DNA from: Kribbella voronezhensis
GTDB taxonomy: Bacteria > Actinomycetota > Actinomycetes > Propionibacteriales > Kribbellaceae
Reading direction: 5' to 3'
DNA: 64,000 bases
NCBI RefSeq assembly: GCF_004365175.1
Contig: NZ_SOCE01000002.1
Span: 1,302,001-1,366,000, forward strand
This document shows positions 41,835 through 49,767 of this stretch, piece after piece. The notes under the pieces were generated by a model. That model saw nothing but the letters and a program-made list of their open reading frames with translations. It did not search any database and was not told the DNA's origin. The position numbers were made by a program, and so were the translations under genes. The stretch's first letter is position 1; each line of letters begins with the position of its first letter.

Positions 41835-43097
41835 ATGAAGTTCTTCAGGTATTGGCCGGCCGGGGGCCGCTGGCGACTGAGCGCGCTGGCGGTCGCGGCG
41901 GCGGTCGCAGTCTCCGGGGGTGGCTTCCTGGTCACCGGACGAGACGCGCAGGCCGCGGCCGTCGTGGTGCCGCTGGGCACTGCGCGGAGTTTCGTGGTCC
42001 TCGCAGGGGCGGGGATCACCAACACCGGGGCGACCACCCTGAACGGCGACATCGGCAGCTTCCCCAACCCGGCCATCACCGGCACCGGGACGATGACGAT
42101 CACCGGCGTGAACCACGCCGGGGACAGCGTCACCCAAGGGGCGAAGGACGACCTGGTCACGGCGTACGACGTCGCGGCGGGGGAGAAGCCGCCGTCGCCG
42201 ATCACGGACGACCTGGGTGGCAAGACGCTGACCCAGGGTGTCTACAACTCCGCCGGTTCGATCGGGTTGACCGGGACACTCACCCTGGATGCCGAGGGCG
42301 ACGCGGGGGCGGTCTTCGTCTTCCAGGCCGGATCGACGCTCACCACGGCCTCCAGCAGTCGCGTGCTGCTGACCAACGGCGCCCGGTCCTGCAACGTGTT
42401 CTGGCAGATCGGCAGCTCGGCGACGATCGGTACCGCGACAAGCTTCCGCGGCACCATCCTGGCGCTGACCTCCATCACCCTGCAGACCGGAGCCACCGCG
42501 ATCGGCCGCATGCTGGCCCGCAACGGCGCCGTCACCATGGACACGAACACCATCACCAGACCAAGGTGCACCCCCACCCCGCCCACCAGCCCACCCACGT
42601 CACCGCCAACCTCGCCGCCCACAACACCACCGACTTCGCCGCCCACGACCCCGCCGACAACCCCACCCACAACACCGCCGACGACCCCGCCAACCACACC
42701 TCCGACGACCCCGCCAACCACACCACCGACAACACCTCCAACCACCCCGCCAACCACACCACCGACAACACCTCCGACCACCCCGCCGACGACGCCGCCA
42801 ACTTCTCCGCCAACTTCTCCGCCCACGACTCCGCCGACAACACCACCCACGTCGCCGCCCACCTCGCCGCCCACGACACCGCCGACGTCGCCGCCCACGA
42901 CCCCTCCGACCTCACCGCCGACGTCCCCACCGACGTCACCGCCCACCTCGCCGCCGACGGTCTCGCCGACGCCTCCGCAGGTGACGAAGACGCCGCGTGG
43001 TCCGGTCGGCACGGGTGACGCCTCCGGCTGGTCGATGTGGCTGATCGAGCCTCCGTTGAGCCTGTGGTTCAACTGGATCACGCCGGTCACGCCGTGA
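41835..43097 (+). CDS. DUF3494 (ice-binding-like) surface protein with Pro/Thr-rich stalk
   Basis: A 420-residue exported protein. Signal peptide to about residue 42 (RLSALAVAAAVAVSGGGFLVTGRDAQAAA), then one DUF3494 beta-solenoid (SFVVLAGAGITNTGATTLNGDIGSFPN ... TQGVYNSAGSIGLTGTLTLDAEGDAGAVFVFQAGSTLTTASSSRVLLTNGARSCNVFWQIGSSATIGTATSFRG) to about 245. Residues 247-377 are a PTTP/PTSP stalk, then a 40-residue tail with GPVGTGDASG and a short hydrophobic end without basic residues. DUF3494 proteins bind ice or act as adhesins. The sortase gene overlaps its stop, suggesting cell-wall anchoring. Confidence 0.88.
   Translation: MKFFRYWPAGGRWRLSALAVAAAVAVSGGGFLVTGRDAQAAAVVVPLGTARSFVVLAGAGITNTGATTLNGDIGSFPNPAITGTGTMTITGVNHAGDSVTQGAKDDLVTAYDVAAGEKPPSPITDDLGGKTLTQGVYNSAGSIGLTGTLTLDAEGDAGAVFVFQAGSTLTTASSSRVLLTNGARSCNVFWQIGSSATIGTATSFRGTILALTSITLQTGATAIGRMLARNGAVTMDTNTITRPRCTPTPPTSPPTSPPTSPPTTPPTSPPTTPPTTPPTTPPTTPPTTPPTTPPTTPPTTPPTTPPTTPPTTPPTTPPTTPPTSPPTSPPTTPPTTPPTSPPTSPPTTPPTSPPTTPPTSPPTSPPTSPPTSPPTVSPTPPQVTKTPRGPVGTGDASGWSMWLIEPPLSLWFNWITPVTP
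42577..42966 (+). repeat. Pro/Thr-coding low-complexity array
   Basis: Degenerate 9-15-bp units (ccN-acN-acN-ccN) encode the PTTP/PTSP stalk. The region is strongly C-rich on the plus strand, and slippage-prone. Confidence 0.8.
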
Positions 43098-43837
43098 GAA
43101 CCGGCGCAGTGGCTCTGCTCGTCGCCGCGACCCTCGCACTGGCCGGTTGTAGTACTGAGCCGGGCACGGGGCCGACTCAAGCCGGCCGGACCTGGGCCGA
43201 CGATCTGTCGGGCGAGCCCACTGCGCCGACCACCGTCCTCACGCCCACTCCAAAAGCACTCACCGGCAGCCGGTCGACGGGCACACCTCAACGCACGACG
43301 ACCGGAACCACCCCAGTACGCCGCCCGGCGTCGCCCACCAACCCGTCCCAGCCACTACCCCCCGGTCTGGGACACCGGTGGCCGACTCCGATGCGGCCGT
43401 CCACCCCGATCCGGGTTGTCATCCCCGCGATCGGGGTGGATTCGGGCCTGATCCGGCTCGGCCTGAAATCCAACGGCGGTCTGCAGGTGCCGCCGGACGG
43501 ATTCCCGGCCGGCTGGTTCACCGGTGGGCCGACACCGGGCGAGAAGGGGCCGGCGGTCGTCCTCGGCCACGTCCACTGGGCCGGCCGGCCGGGCGTCTTC
43601 GCCAGGCTGCGCGGCCTGCAGCCGGGCGACAAGATCACGATGACCCGGCAGGATCGCTCGGCGGCCGTGTTCCGGGTGGTCACGGTCAGGCAGTATCCGA
43701 AGTCGACCTTCCCGAGCGCGGCCGTGTACGGCGATCTCGACCACGCGGGTTTGCGGCTGATCACCTGCGGCGGTCTCGACCGGATTTCCGGTAAGTACGA
43801 GGCCAACCTCGTCGTCTTCGCCGACCTGATCGGCTAG
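43094..43837 (+). CDS. Class F sortase
   Basis: A 247-residue cysteine transpeptidase. The N-terminus has a hydrophobic anchor with lipobox-like LALAGC, then a Thr/Pro-rich linker to about 105. The sortase barrel carries the catalytic His in VVLGHVHW, Cys in LRLITCGG and a late Arg in GGLDRISGKYEANLVVFA. GTG start overlaps the stop of the DUF3494 gene (GTGA), so the enzyme and its presumed substrate are made together. Confidence 0.88.
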   Translation: MRTGAVALLVAATLALAGCSTEPGTGPTQAGRTWADDLSGEPTAPTTVLTPTPKALTGSRSTGTPQRTTTGTTPVRRPASPTNPSQPLPPGLGHRWPTPMRPSTPIRVVIPAIGVDSGLIRLGLKSNGGLQVPPDGFPAGWFTGGPTPGEKGPAVVLGHVHWAGRPGVFARLRGLQPGDKITMTRQDRSAAVFRVVTVRQYPKSTFPSAAVYGDLDHAGLRLITCGGLDRISGKYEANLVVFADLIG

Positions 43838-43850
43838 CTGTCCACGGCCG

Positions 43851-44636
43851 TCAGCAGGACGACCGGGCGGCCCGCAGATCTTGTTCCAGACGGTCTTCGA
43901 CCGAGACGGACAGATCGGAGTACTGGCCGGTGAGGCAGATCGGACCGGTGTAGTTCTGGGCCGCGAGTTGGCGGAAGACCGCCGACCAGTTCGCGAGGCC
44001 GTCGGTGGCCTGGACGAACCAAGGCTTCCAGGCCCCACCGATGTCGCCCGTCGCGTCGGTTCGTGTGTAGATCACGTTCTTCAGGTTGACCATCGCCAAG
44101 CGGTCGGCGACCAGAGGCAGCGTGACCGCCGGGTCGTCGCCGGCGAGGATGTCGTGAGCGGCGTCCCAGATCACCCGAAAGCGCTCTCTGGGCAATCCGT
44201 TCAGCAACTGGAGCACGCCGAGCGACGACGCCACGAACCGCCCATGGTGCTGCTGAACCCCGACCTGTACGCCGTACTGCTCGGCGAACCCGGCTACCTC
44301 TTCCAACCGTTCCCGCGTACGCCGAACCGACGCCGCGTAGCCGTCGTCGCCGAGCGGCGCCATGATCCGGATCAGCGGCACACCCGCTTCGGCGCAGGCC
44401 GAGAACACGCTCTCTGACAGCTCACTGGCGATACTGATCGGCTCGACTCCCTCGGCACGCAGTTGCCCGACGAACTTCGGTAACTCCGCTTCGGCGCTCG
44501 CTGGCGTGACGTAGGCGGTGTCCCTGACCGGGATCTCGGCCCCCGTGAAGCCGAGACCCGCGACCAGCCGCCCGAGTTCGTTGCCGGGGAGACCGGCCCA
44601 GGGTTTGGTGAAGACGGACCACAGATATCGAGTCAT
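43851..44636 (-). CDS. Sugar phosphate isomerase/epimerase (xylose-isomerase-like TIM barrel)
   Basis: A 261-residue AP-endonuclease-2-type barrel: GFTGAEIPVRD, IRIMAPLG, VQVGVQQHHGRF, VIWDAAHDILAGDD (metal ligands), VNLKNV, YTGPICLTGQY. Catalyses isomerisation or epimerisation of a sugar or keto acid. Last gene of the minus-strand operon with the dehydratase and dehydrogenase. Confidence 0.82.
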   Translation of the reverse strand: MTRYLWSVFTKPWAGLPGNELGRLVAGLGFTGAEIPVRDTAYVTPASAEAELPKFVGQLRAEGVEPISIASELSESVFSACAEAGVPLIRIMAPLGDDGYAASVRRTRERLEEVAGFAEQYGVQVGVQQHHGRFVASSLGVLQLLNGLPRERFRVIWDAAHDILAGDDPAVTLPLVADRLAMVNLKNVIYTRTDATGDIGGAWKPWFVQATDGLANWSAVFRQLAAQNYTGPICLTGQYSDLSVSVEDRLEQDLRAARSSC

Positions 44637-44639
44637 AGG

Positions 44640-44711
44640 TCAGCGGCCTCCGAGCCCGCTCATGGTGATGCCTTCGGCGAACCAGCGCCGCGAGGCCAGT
44701 TCGGTGTTCAT
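44640..44711 (-). pseudogene. Remnant: C-terminal tail of a carbohydrate ABC permease
   Basis: A 23-codon frame, MNTELASRRWFAEGITMSGL plus GGR, ends just before the isomerase gene. RRWFAEGITMSGLGG matches the way MalG-type permeases end (RyfveGitaGavKG), but the rest of the permease is missing. It begins inside one copy of a 25-bp direct repeat (44697-44721 and 44758-44782). I read this as a deletion scar of an importer once encoded here. Confidence 0.5.
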
Positions 44712-44782
44712 CTGTGACTCCGGCCGGGGCGGTCGGTTTGAACATGGTGTGGCGGGACAGCTCGGTGTTCATCGGCGACTCC
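44697..44782. repeat. Pair of 25-bp direct repeats
   Basis: 44697-44721 and 44758-44782 differ at 3 of 25 positions. On the minus strand each copy contains GGAGTC, then ATGAACACCGA, i.e. a ribosome site and start codon. They flank 36 bp encoding no recognised protein. Confidence 0.7.
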
Positions 44783-45937
44783 TCAGCTGAAAAGCAGGTC
44801 GATCGACTCGGCGCGGATCCGCTCCTCGTCGACTAGGACGCCAAGACCGGGCGCGGTGGGGACCGTGGCGACGGCCTTGGTGACGGTGAGACCTTCGACG
44901 TACAGGTCGGCGAGCAGCTCCGGGCCGTTGAGTTCGGCCGGAAGTGCGAGTTCGAGCTGGCTGAACAGGTGCAAGGCGGCGGCGAATCCGATACCGCAGT
45001 CGGTGAGTCCACTCGCGAGAATCTCCAGACCGCTGGAGAGCGCTACCTGAGCGGTCTTGAGCGCGTTCCGCAGGCCGCCGGACTTGCAGATCTTCACCAC
45101 GACGAGATCGGCCGCCTGGAGCTGGATCGCCCGGGCCAGATCCTGGGCGGTGAAGCTCCCCTCGTCGATCGCGATCGGCAGGTCGATCAGCCCGCGCAGC
45201 CGCTGCATCGCCAAGGTGTCGGTGCTCGGCACCGGTTGCTCGACGCAATGGATCGTCCCGACGTCGCGCGTCCGGTCGAGCAGGTGCTTGAGGGCGCTCG
45301 GCCGGTAGGACTGGTTCGCGTCCAGCCACAGCGGTTTCGCTCCGGCTACCTCGGCCACCGCCTCGATCGCCGCGGCATCCACATCGGGATCGCCACCGAT
45401 CTTCACCTTGTACGCCGAATAGTCGGCCGACTGCTGCGCATGCTCCCGGACGACCTCGGCTGCCCCGACGCCGATCGCAGAACAGAGCGGGATCTCGTCG
45501 TACACCTTGCCACCGAGCAACGCATGAACCGGTACGCCGGCCAGCTTGCCGGCCGCGTCATGCATCGCCAGGTCGACGGCGGCCCGGGCGAAGGGAAACC
45601 CGTTCGACACTGACGGGCTGAGCCGCTTGCTCGCGGTCGAGTGGAACAACTCGACATCGAAGGGTGTCAGCTCCAGCAGGATCGGCTCGAGGTGCCGCTT
45701 GATCACCACGGCGATCGTCTCGGCGGTCTCGTAGCTCCAGCTGGGGAGCGCCCTCTGCTCTCCCCACCCGACCACGCCGTCCTCGGTCGTCAGCTTCACG
45801 AACACGACCGCCGTCGCCTGATCCACAACCTGGTCGGGGGAGCCGACGGCACCGCTGCCGAGCACGAATTTCCGCGCGAACGGCACGGCAACGGGAAAGA
45901 CCTCGACCGACCTGATCCTGGACGTTTCGGCGGTCAT
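44783..45937 (-). CDS. Mandelate racemase/muconate lactonizing enzyme family (sugar-acid dehydratase or cycloisomerase)
   Basis: Enolase-superfamily protein of 384 residues. N-terminal capping domain (VFPVAVPFARKFVLGSG), then the barrel with the KVKIG lysine, metal ligands in LWLDANQSY, HCVEQPVP and AIDEGS, and the second base lysine in VVVKICKSGG. The K-x-K and K...GG placement fits the muconate-lactonizing-enzyme subgroup, including dipeptide epimerases and some sugar-acid enzymes. The start overlaps the dehydrogenase stop (ATGA). Confidence 0.88.
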   Translation of the reverse strand: MTAETSRIRSVEVFPVAVPFARKFVLGSGAVGSPDQVVDQATAVVFVKLTTEDGVVGWGEQRALPSWSYETAETIAVVIKRHLEPILLELTPFDVELFHSTASKRLSPSVSNGFPFARAAVDLAMHDAAGKLAGVPVHALLGGKVYDEIPLCSAIGVGAAEVVREHAQQSADYSAYKVKIGGDPDVDAAAIEAVAEVAGAKPLWLDANQSYRPSALKHLLDRTRDVGTIHCVEQPVPSTDTLAMQRLRGLIDLPIAIDEGSFTAQDLARAIQLQAADLVVVKICKSGGLRNALKTAQVALSSGLEILASGLTDCGIGFAAALHLFSQLELALPAELNGPELLADLYVEGLTVTKAVATVPTAPGLGVLVDEERIRAESIDLLFS

Positions 45938-46920
45938 GCGGCGATCGACCAAACTGCTGGATCGACGAAGCTCGGGCCACGGATTCCGTCATCCAGCCAC
46001 TTGACGACATCAGCGAGTACGTAACCGGCCAGTGCGAGATGCCCTTCGGTGGTGTCACCCGCGATGTGCGGAGTCAGCAACAAGTTGCTCGCAGCAAGCA
46101 CTTCCGGCCCGAACTCCGGCGGCTCCGGGTCGTAGACATCCAGCGCCGCGAACAACCGCCCGTCAAGACACTGCTCCAAGAGCGCTTCCTGATCGATCGC
46201 CGGACCGCGCGAGGAGTTCACCACGATCGCCTGGTCCGGCAGCTGCTCGATGAGTTTGCGCGTCACCAGCCCCCGCGTCTCGGGAACGTCCGGAACATGG
46301 ATCGACACGAACCGGCACCGCAGCGCCTCTTCCAGCGACGCGATCCGTACGCCGAGCTGCTTCGCCCGTTCGTCGCTCAAGTAGGGGTCGTAGACGAGCA
46401 CGTCACAACCGAAAGGTTTGAGCAGAGTGATCAGCGCACGCGCAGTCGAACTCGCACCGAGGATGCCGACCGACTGGCCAGCCAGTTCACCGCCTCGGAA
46501 CGTGCTCTGTTTCCACCCACCTTGGCGAACGGCTTGGTCGAACCGGGAAAGCCGCCGGACCAAGGTGAGCATCGAGGCCAAGCAGTACTCGCCGACCGAC
46601 CAGGCGATCCGTGGTCCGGCCGAGAACACCGCGACCCCCTGCTCGAGAATCGCCGGATCGATCAGCTTCTTCACCGACCCGGCCGCATGCGCAACCACCT
46701 TCGGCCCCGCGCCGCCGGACCACCAGGCCTTCTCGAGCTGCGGCGTACCCCAGCTGGTCAGTACGACGTCGCAGCCCACCACGAGCTTCTCCACGGCGGC
46801 CGGAGAGAGATCTGCGCCGGCCCAGCTGACCTCGAACCGGTCGTCGAGCAACTGCCGGGCATCGGGTCCGCAGACATCGGCGACCCGGTCCGGCGTCATC
46901 ACCACGGCTAGCTTCGGCAA
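45934..46920 (-). CDS. D-2-hydroxyacid dehydrogenase
   Basis: A 328-residue NAD-dependent dehydrogenase: substrate loop VVAHAAGSVKKLID, Rossmann segment GQSVGILGASSTARALITLLKPFGCDVLVYDPYL (GxSxxA instead of the common GxGxxG), catalytic Arg in VNSSRGPAIDQEALLEQCLDGRLFAALDVYDPEP and His in LLTPHIAGDT. First gene of the operon, divergent from a LysR gene 106 bp away. Reduces a 2-oxoacid or oxidises a D-2-hydroxyacid. Confidence 0.88.
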   Translation of the reverse strand: MPKLAVVMTPDRVADVCGPDARQLLDDRFEVSWAGADLSPAAVEKLVVGCDVVLTSWGTPQLEKAWWSGGAGPKVVAHAAGSVKKLIDPAILEQGVAVFSAGPRIAWSVGEYCLASMLTLVRRLSRFDQAVRQGGWKQSTFRGGELAGQSVGILGASSTARALITLLKPFGCDVLVYDPYLSDERAKQLGVRIASLEEALRCRFVSIHVPDVPETRGLVTRKLIEQLPDQAIVVNSSRGPAIDQEALLEQCLDGRLFAALDVYDPEPPEFGPEVLAASNLLLTPHIAGDTTEGHLALAGYVLADVVKWLDDGIRGPSFVDPAVWSIAA

Positions 46921-47026
46921 GCTGACTCCTCGATCGACGGGGGGTTCGGCACCCCTGACGGTATGCGCTTTCCGTTATGCTCGTCCAAGCCCGTTTCCGC
47001 ATCGATCGATACCGTGAGGGCATCGC

Positions 47027-47932
47027 ATGGACCTCTCCCTCCAGCAGTTGAAGGGATTTGTCGCGGTCGCCGAGGAACAGCACTTCGGCCGTGCCGCCGA
47101 GCGGCTGTCGATGACCCAGCCACCGCTGACCCGGCAGATCCAGGGCCTGGAGCGCTCTCTCGCGGTCTCGCTGTTCGACCGGACCGGCAGGGGAGTGCGG
47201 CTGACCGCCGCGGGCACGGTGTTCCTCGAACACTGCCGCCGGATGCTCGCTCTGCTCGAGATCGCGCCCGAGGCCACCCGCCGGGCGGCCGACGGCCAGA
47301 CCGGAACCCTGCGGATCGCGTTCACCGCGATCGGTGCGTACGCCGTACTGGCCGACTTCCTCACGACGGTCGGCAAACGCACGCCTGCCGTGACTTCCGA
47401 GTTGACGGAGCTGGTGAGTGCTGATCAGTTCGAGGCACTGGCCGGGCTGAAGATCGACATCGGCTTGGTGCGACCGCCCATTCCCGAGCAGTTCGAGTCT
47501 TTGCTGGTGCACTCCGAGGATCTCGTCCTCGCCGTACCGGCCGCGCATCCACTCGCCCTCGGGGACGGCCCGGCGTCGCTCGCCGAGGTGACCGACGACT
47601 ACATCGGCTACAGCCCCGAGGGATCGCGCTATCTCCACGACATCTGCGCCGCGATGATCGGCATGAACCGGTACGCCGTCAGCCAGCTCGCCTCGCAGGT
47701 ACCGACCATGCTCGCGCTGGTCCGGGCCGGTCTCGGCTGCGCGCTGATTCCGCGCTCGATCATGGCGATGGGAGTTCAAGGCGTCCGGTACCGCGAACTC
47801 GACGCGGCCGACGCCCATTCGGTCACGCTGCACGCCTGCTGGAGCCCGGACAATCCGAATCCTGCCCTGCAACGGCTGGTGGAATCGCTCCTGCGGAACC
47901 CACACCTGGACGCCTCGCCGAGTGGCGATTGA
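47027..47932 (+). CDS. LysR family transcriptional regulator
   Basis: A 301-residue LTTR. N-terminal LSLQQLKGFVAVAEEQHFGRAAERLSMTQPPLTRQIQGLERSLAVSLFDRTGRGVRLTAAG is the winged helix, and the remainder is a PBP2-type inducer domain (VGKRTPAVTSELTELVSADQFEALAGLKIDIGLVRPP). Divergent from the hydroxyacid operon, its likely target, in a 106-bp gap. The downstream SDR gene starts 34 bp after its stop, but from its own promoter. Confidence 0.9.
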   Translation: MDLSLQQLKGFVAVAEEQHFGRAAERLSMTQPPLTRQIQGLERSLAVSLFDRTGRGVRLTAAGTVFLEHCRRMLALLEIAPEATRRAADGQTGTLRIAFTAIGAYAVLADFLTTVGKRTPAVTSELTELVSADQFEALAGLKIDIGLVRPPIPEQFESLLVHSEDLVLAVPAAHPLALGDGPASLAEVTDDYIGYSPEGSRYLHDICAAMIGMNRYAVSQLASQVPTMLALVRAGLGCALIPRSIMAMGVQGVRYRELDAADAHSVTLHACWSPDNPNPALQRLVESLLRNPHLDASPSGD

Positions 47933-47959
47933 CCTAGAGCCGACTCTAGCTCGTAGGGT
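47929..47959 (+). promoter_or_regulatory. MerR-type promoter, predicted leaderless
   Basis: TTGACC (47929-47934) and TAGGGT (47954-47959) are 19 bp apart, the over-long spacing of MerR-regulated promoters. The spacer holds the dyad CTAGAG-CCGA-CTCTAG (47934-47949). The ATG lies 7 bp after the -10 element, so the transcript would start at or next to it. The -35 overlaps the lysR stop codon. Confidence 0.7.
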
Positions 47960-47966
47960 CGTCAGC

Positions 47967-48920
47967 ATGACGACCGCACAGAAGAAGCTCGGATCCGGAT
48001 TCGGCTACCGGAGTACCGCGGACGAGGTGCTCGAGGGGATCGACCTCAGCGGGAAGCTCGCGCTGGTGACCGGCGGATACTCGGGACTCGGCCTGGAGAC
48101 GACGAAGGCACTGGTGAAGGCGGGCGCCCAGGTCGTCGTACCGGCTCGTCGGCCCGAGAACGCGAAGGAAGCGCTCTCTGGTGTCGCCGGCGTCGAGGTG
48201 GACGCGCTGGACCTGGCCGATCTGGAGAGCGTTCGCTCGTTCTCCGAGCGGTTCCTCGCCTCCGGCCGGAGCCTCGACCTGGTGATCGACAACGCGGCGA
48301 TCATGGCCTGCCCGGAAACGCGGGTCGGACCCGGCTGGGAGGCACAGTTCGCGACCAACCACCTCGGCCACTTCGCCCTCGTCAACCGGCTCTGGCCGGC
48401 GATCGCCGCCGACGGCGGTGCGCGAGTGGTCGCGGTGTCGTCGACAGGGCACCGGCGGTCGGATATCCGCTGGGACGACCTGCAGTTCGAGACCGGCTAC
48501 GACAAGTGGGCGGCTTATGGGCAGGCGAAGACGGCCAACGTGCTGTTCGCGGTGCAGCTGGATGCCCTGGGCAAGGACTCGGGTGTACGCGCGTTCGCGC
48601 TGCATCCGGGCGGGATCATGACGCCGCTGCAACGGCACCTCCCGCGCGAAGAGATGGTTGCGGCCGGCTGGATCGACGAGAAGACCGGCGAGTACAACGA
48701 GGCCTTCAAGACACCCGAGCAGGGTGCCGCAACGCAGGTGTGGGCGGGGACGTCGCCGCAGCTCGACGGGCTCGGCGGTGTGTTCTGCGAGGACTGCGAC
48801 ATCGCCGAGGTGTCGACCGACGACGCGCCGGGCGTTCGCCCGTATGCGATCGATCGGGACTCTGCCGCCCGGCTGTGGACCGTTTCGGCGGAGCTCACCG
48901 GAGTGAACGCCTTTGCCTGA
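47967..48920 (+). CDS. SDR family oxidoreductase (retinol-dehydrogenase-like)
   Basis: A 317-residue dehydrogenase. Cofactor site VTGGYSGLGLETTKALVKAG, NNAAIM-type segment VIDNAAIMACPE, ATNHLGHFALV, catalytic Ser in AVSSTGH, Tyr-Lys in YGQAKTAN, and HPGGIMTPLQRHL. It is of the extended WW-oxidoreductase/RDH group common in actinomycetes. First gene behind the MerR-type promoter; its end overlaps the methyltransferase start. Confidence 0.88.
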   Translation: MTTAQKKLGSGFGYRSTADEVLEGIDLSGKLALVTGGYSGLGLETTKALVKAGAQVVVPARRPENAKEALSGVAGVEVDALDLADLESVRSFSERFLASGRSLDLVIDNAAIMACPETRVGPGWEAQFATNHLGHFALVNRLWPAIAADGGARVVAVSSTGHRRSDIRWDDLQFETGYDKWAAYGQAKTANVLFAVQLDALGKDSGVRAFALHPGGIMTPLQRHLPREEMVAAGWIDEKTGEYNEAFKTPEQGAATQVWAGTSPQLDGLGGVFCEDCDIAEVSTDDAPGVRPYAIDRDSAARLWTVSAELTGVNAFA

Positions 48921-49767
48921 CGGGATCGTCGCGAGCCTGCGCGCTGCCGGTTGCGTGTTCGCGGAGGACGAGGCGGAGTTGCTGATCTCCAGTGCCCGCG
49001 ACGAGGCCGACCTGGCTCGCATGGTCGAGCAGCGCGTGGCCGGACTACCGATCGAACACGTGGTCGGCTGGGCCGAGTTCCACGGCCTGCGAATAGAGGT
49101 CGACCCCGGCGTCTTCGTGCCACGCATTCGCACAGAAGCTCTTGTCGCTGAAGCGATCGCACTGCTGCAGGATCGCGGCGGCGAGCAACGGCCAGCAGCC
49201 GGCCAAGAAGGCGGCGGCGCGGCGGGTGGCGATCGGGGTGGCGGGCGGGTCGTAGTACTGGATCTTTGTTGTGGTTCCGGTGCGTTGGGCGTTGCCGTTG
49301 CTTCTGCTGGTGGTGATGTCGAGTTGTACGCCGCTGATGTCGAGCCTGCGGCGGTGCGGTGTGCTCGGCGGAACGTGGAGCGGGTGGGCGGACAGGTCTT
49401 CGAGGGGGACCTGTTCGATCCGTTGCCTTCGGCATTGAAAGGCCGGATCGACGTACTGCTCGCGAACGTGCCTTATGTGCCGACCGATGAAGTTCGGTTG
49501 CTGCCGGCGGAGGCACGCCTCCATGAGCCGCTGGTCACTCTCGACGGTGGATCGGACGGGCTGGAAGTCCTGCGCCGCGTCAGCGCGGAGGCTGCCGCTT
49601 GGCTGGCGCCGGGAGGCCACGTCCTGGTCGAGACCACCGAAGACCAGTCCGCCATCGCCACCGCGATCTTCCATCGCGACGGCCTGACAACCCGCGTCAC
49701 CACGGATCCCGACTACGCCGCGACCGTCGTCATCGCCACACTGCCCGGTGCTACGACGACTCGATGA
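48913..49767 (+). CDS. PrmC/HemK-like putative protein-(glutamine-N5) methyltransferase
   Basis: A 284-residue SAM-dependent methyltransferase: VVGWAEFHGLRIEVDPGVFVPRIRTEALV, motif I VVVLDLCCGSGALGVAVA, and LLANVPYVPTDE where HemK/PrmC enzymes have NPPY. A Gly-rich insertion (GGEQRPAAGQEGGGAAGGDRGGGR) sits near residues 88-111. The group is distinct from housekeeping PrmC, and its substrate is unknown. TTG start at 48913, overlapping the SDR stop by 8 bp. Confidence 0.82.
   Translation: MPDGIVASLRAAGCVFAEDEAELLISSARDEADLARMVEQRVAGLPIEHVVGWAEFHGLRIEVDPGVFVPRIRTEALVAEAIALLQDRGGEQRPAAGQEGGGAAGGDRGGGRVVVLDLCCGSGALGVAVASAGGDVELYAADVEPAAVRCARRNVERVGGQVFEGDLFDPLPSALKGRIDVLLANVPYVPTDEVRLLPAEARLHEPLVTLDGGSDGLEVLRRVSAEAAAWLAPGGHVLVETTEDQSAIATAIFHRDGLTTRVTTDPDYAATVVIATLPGATTTR

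Noticed and set aside
42577..42966. Possible CRISPR array
   Set aside because: Repeats are short, degenerate, in frame and without unique spacers.
42242..43291. Minus-strand Gly/Val-repeat protein resembling PE-PGRS-type repeats (VGGVVGG)
   Set aside because: It is the antisense of the Pro/Thr stalk; the plus-strand frame has a signal peptide, a DUF3494 domain and a coupled sortase.
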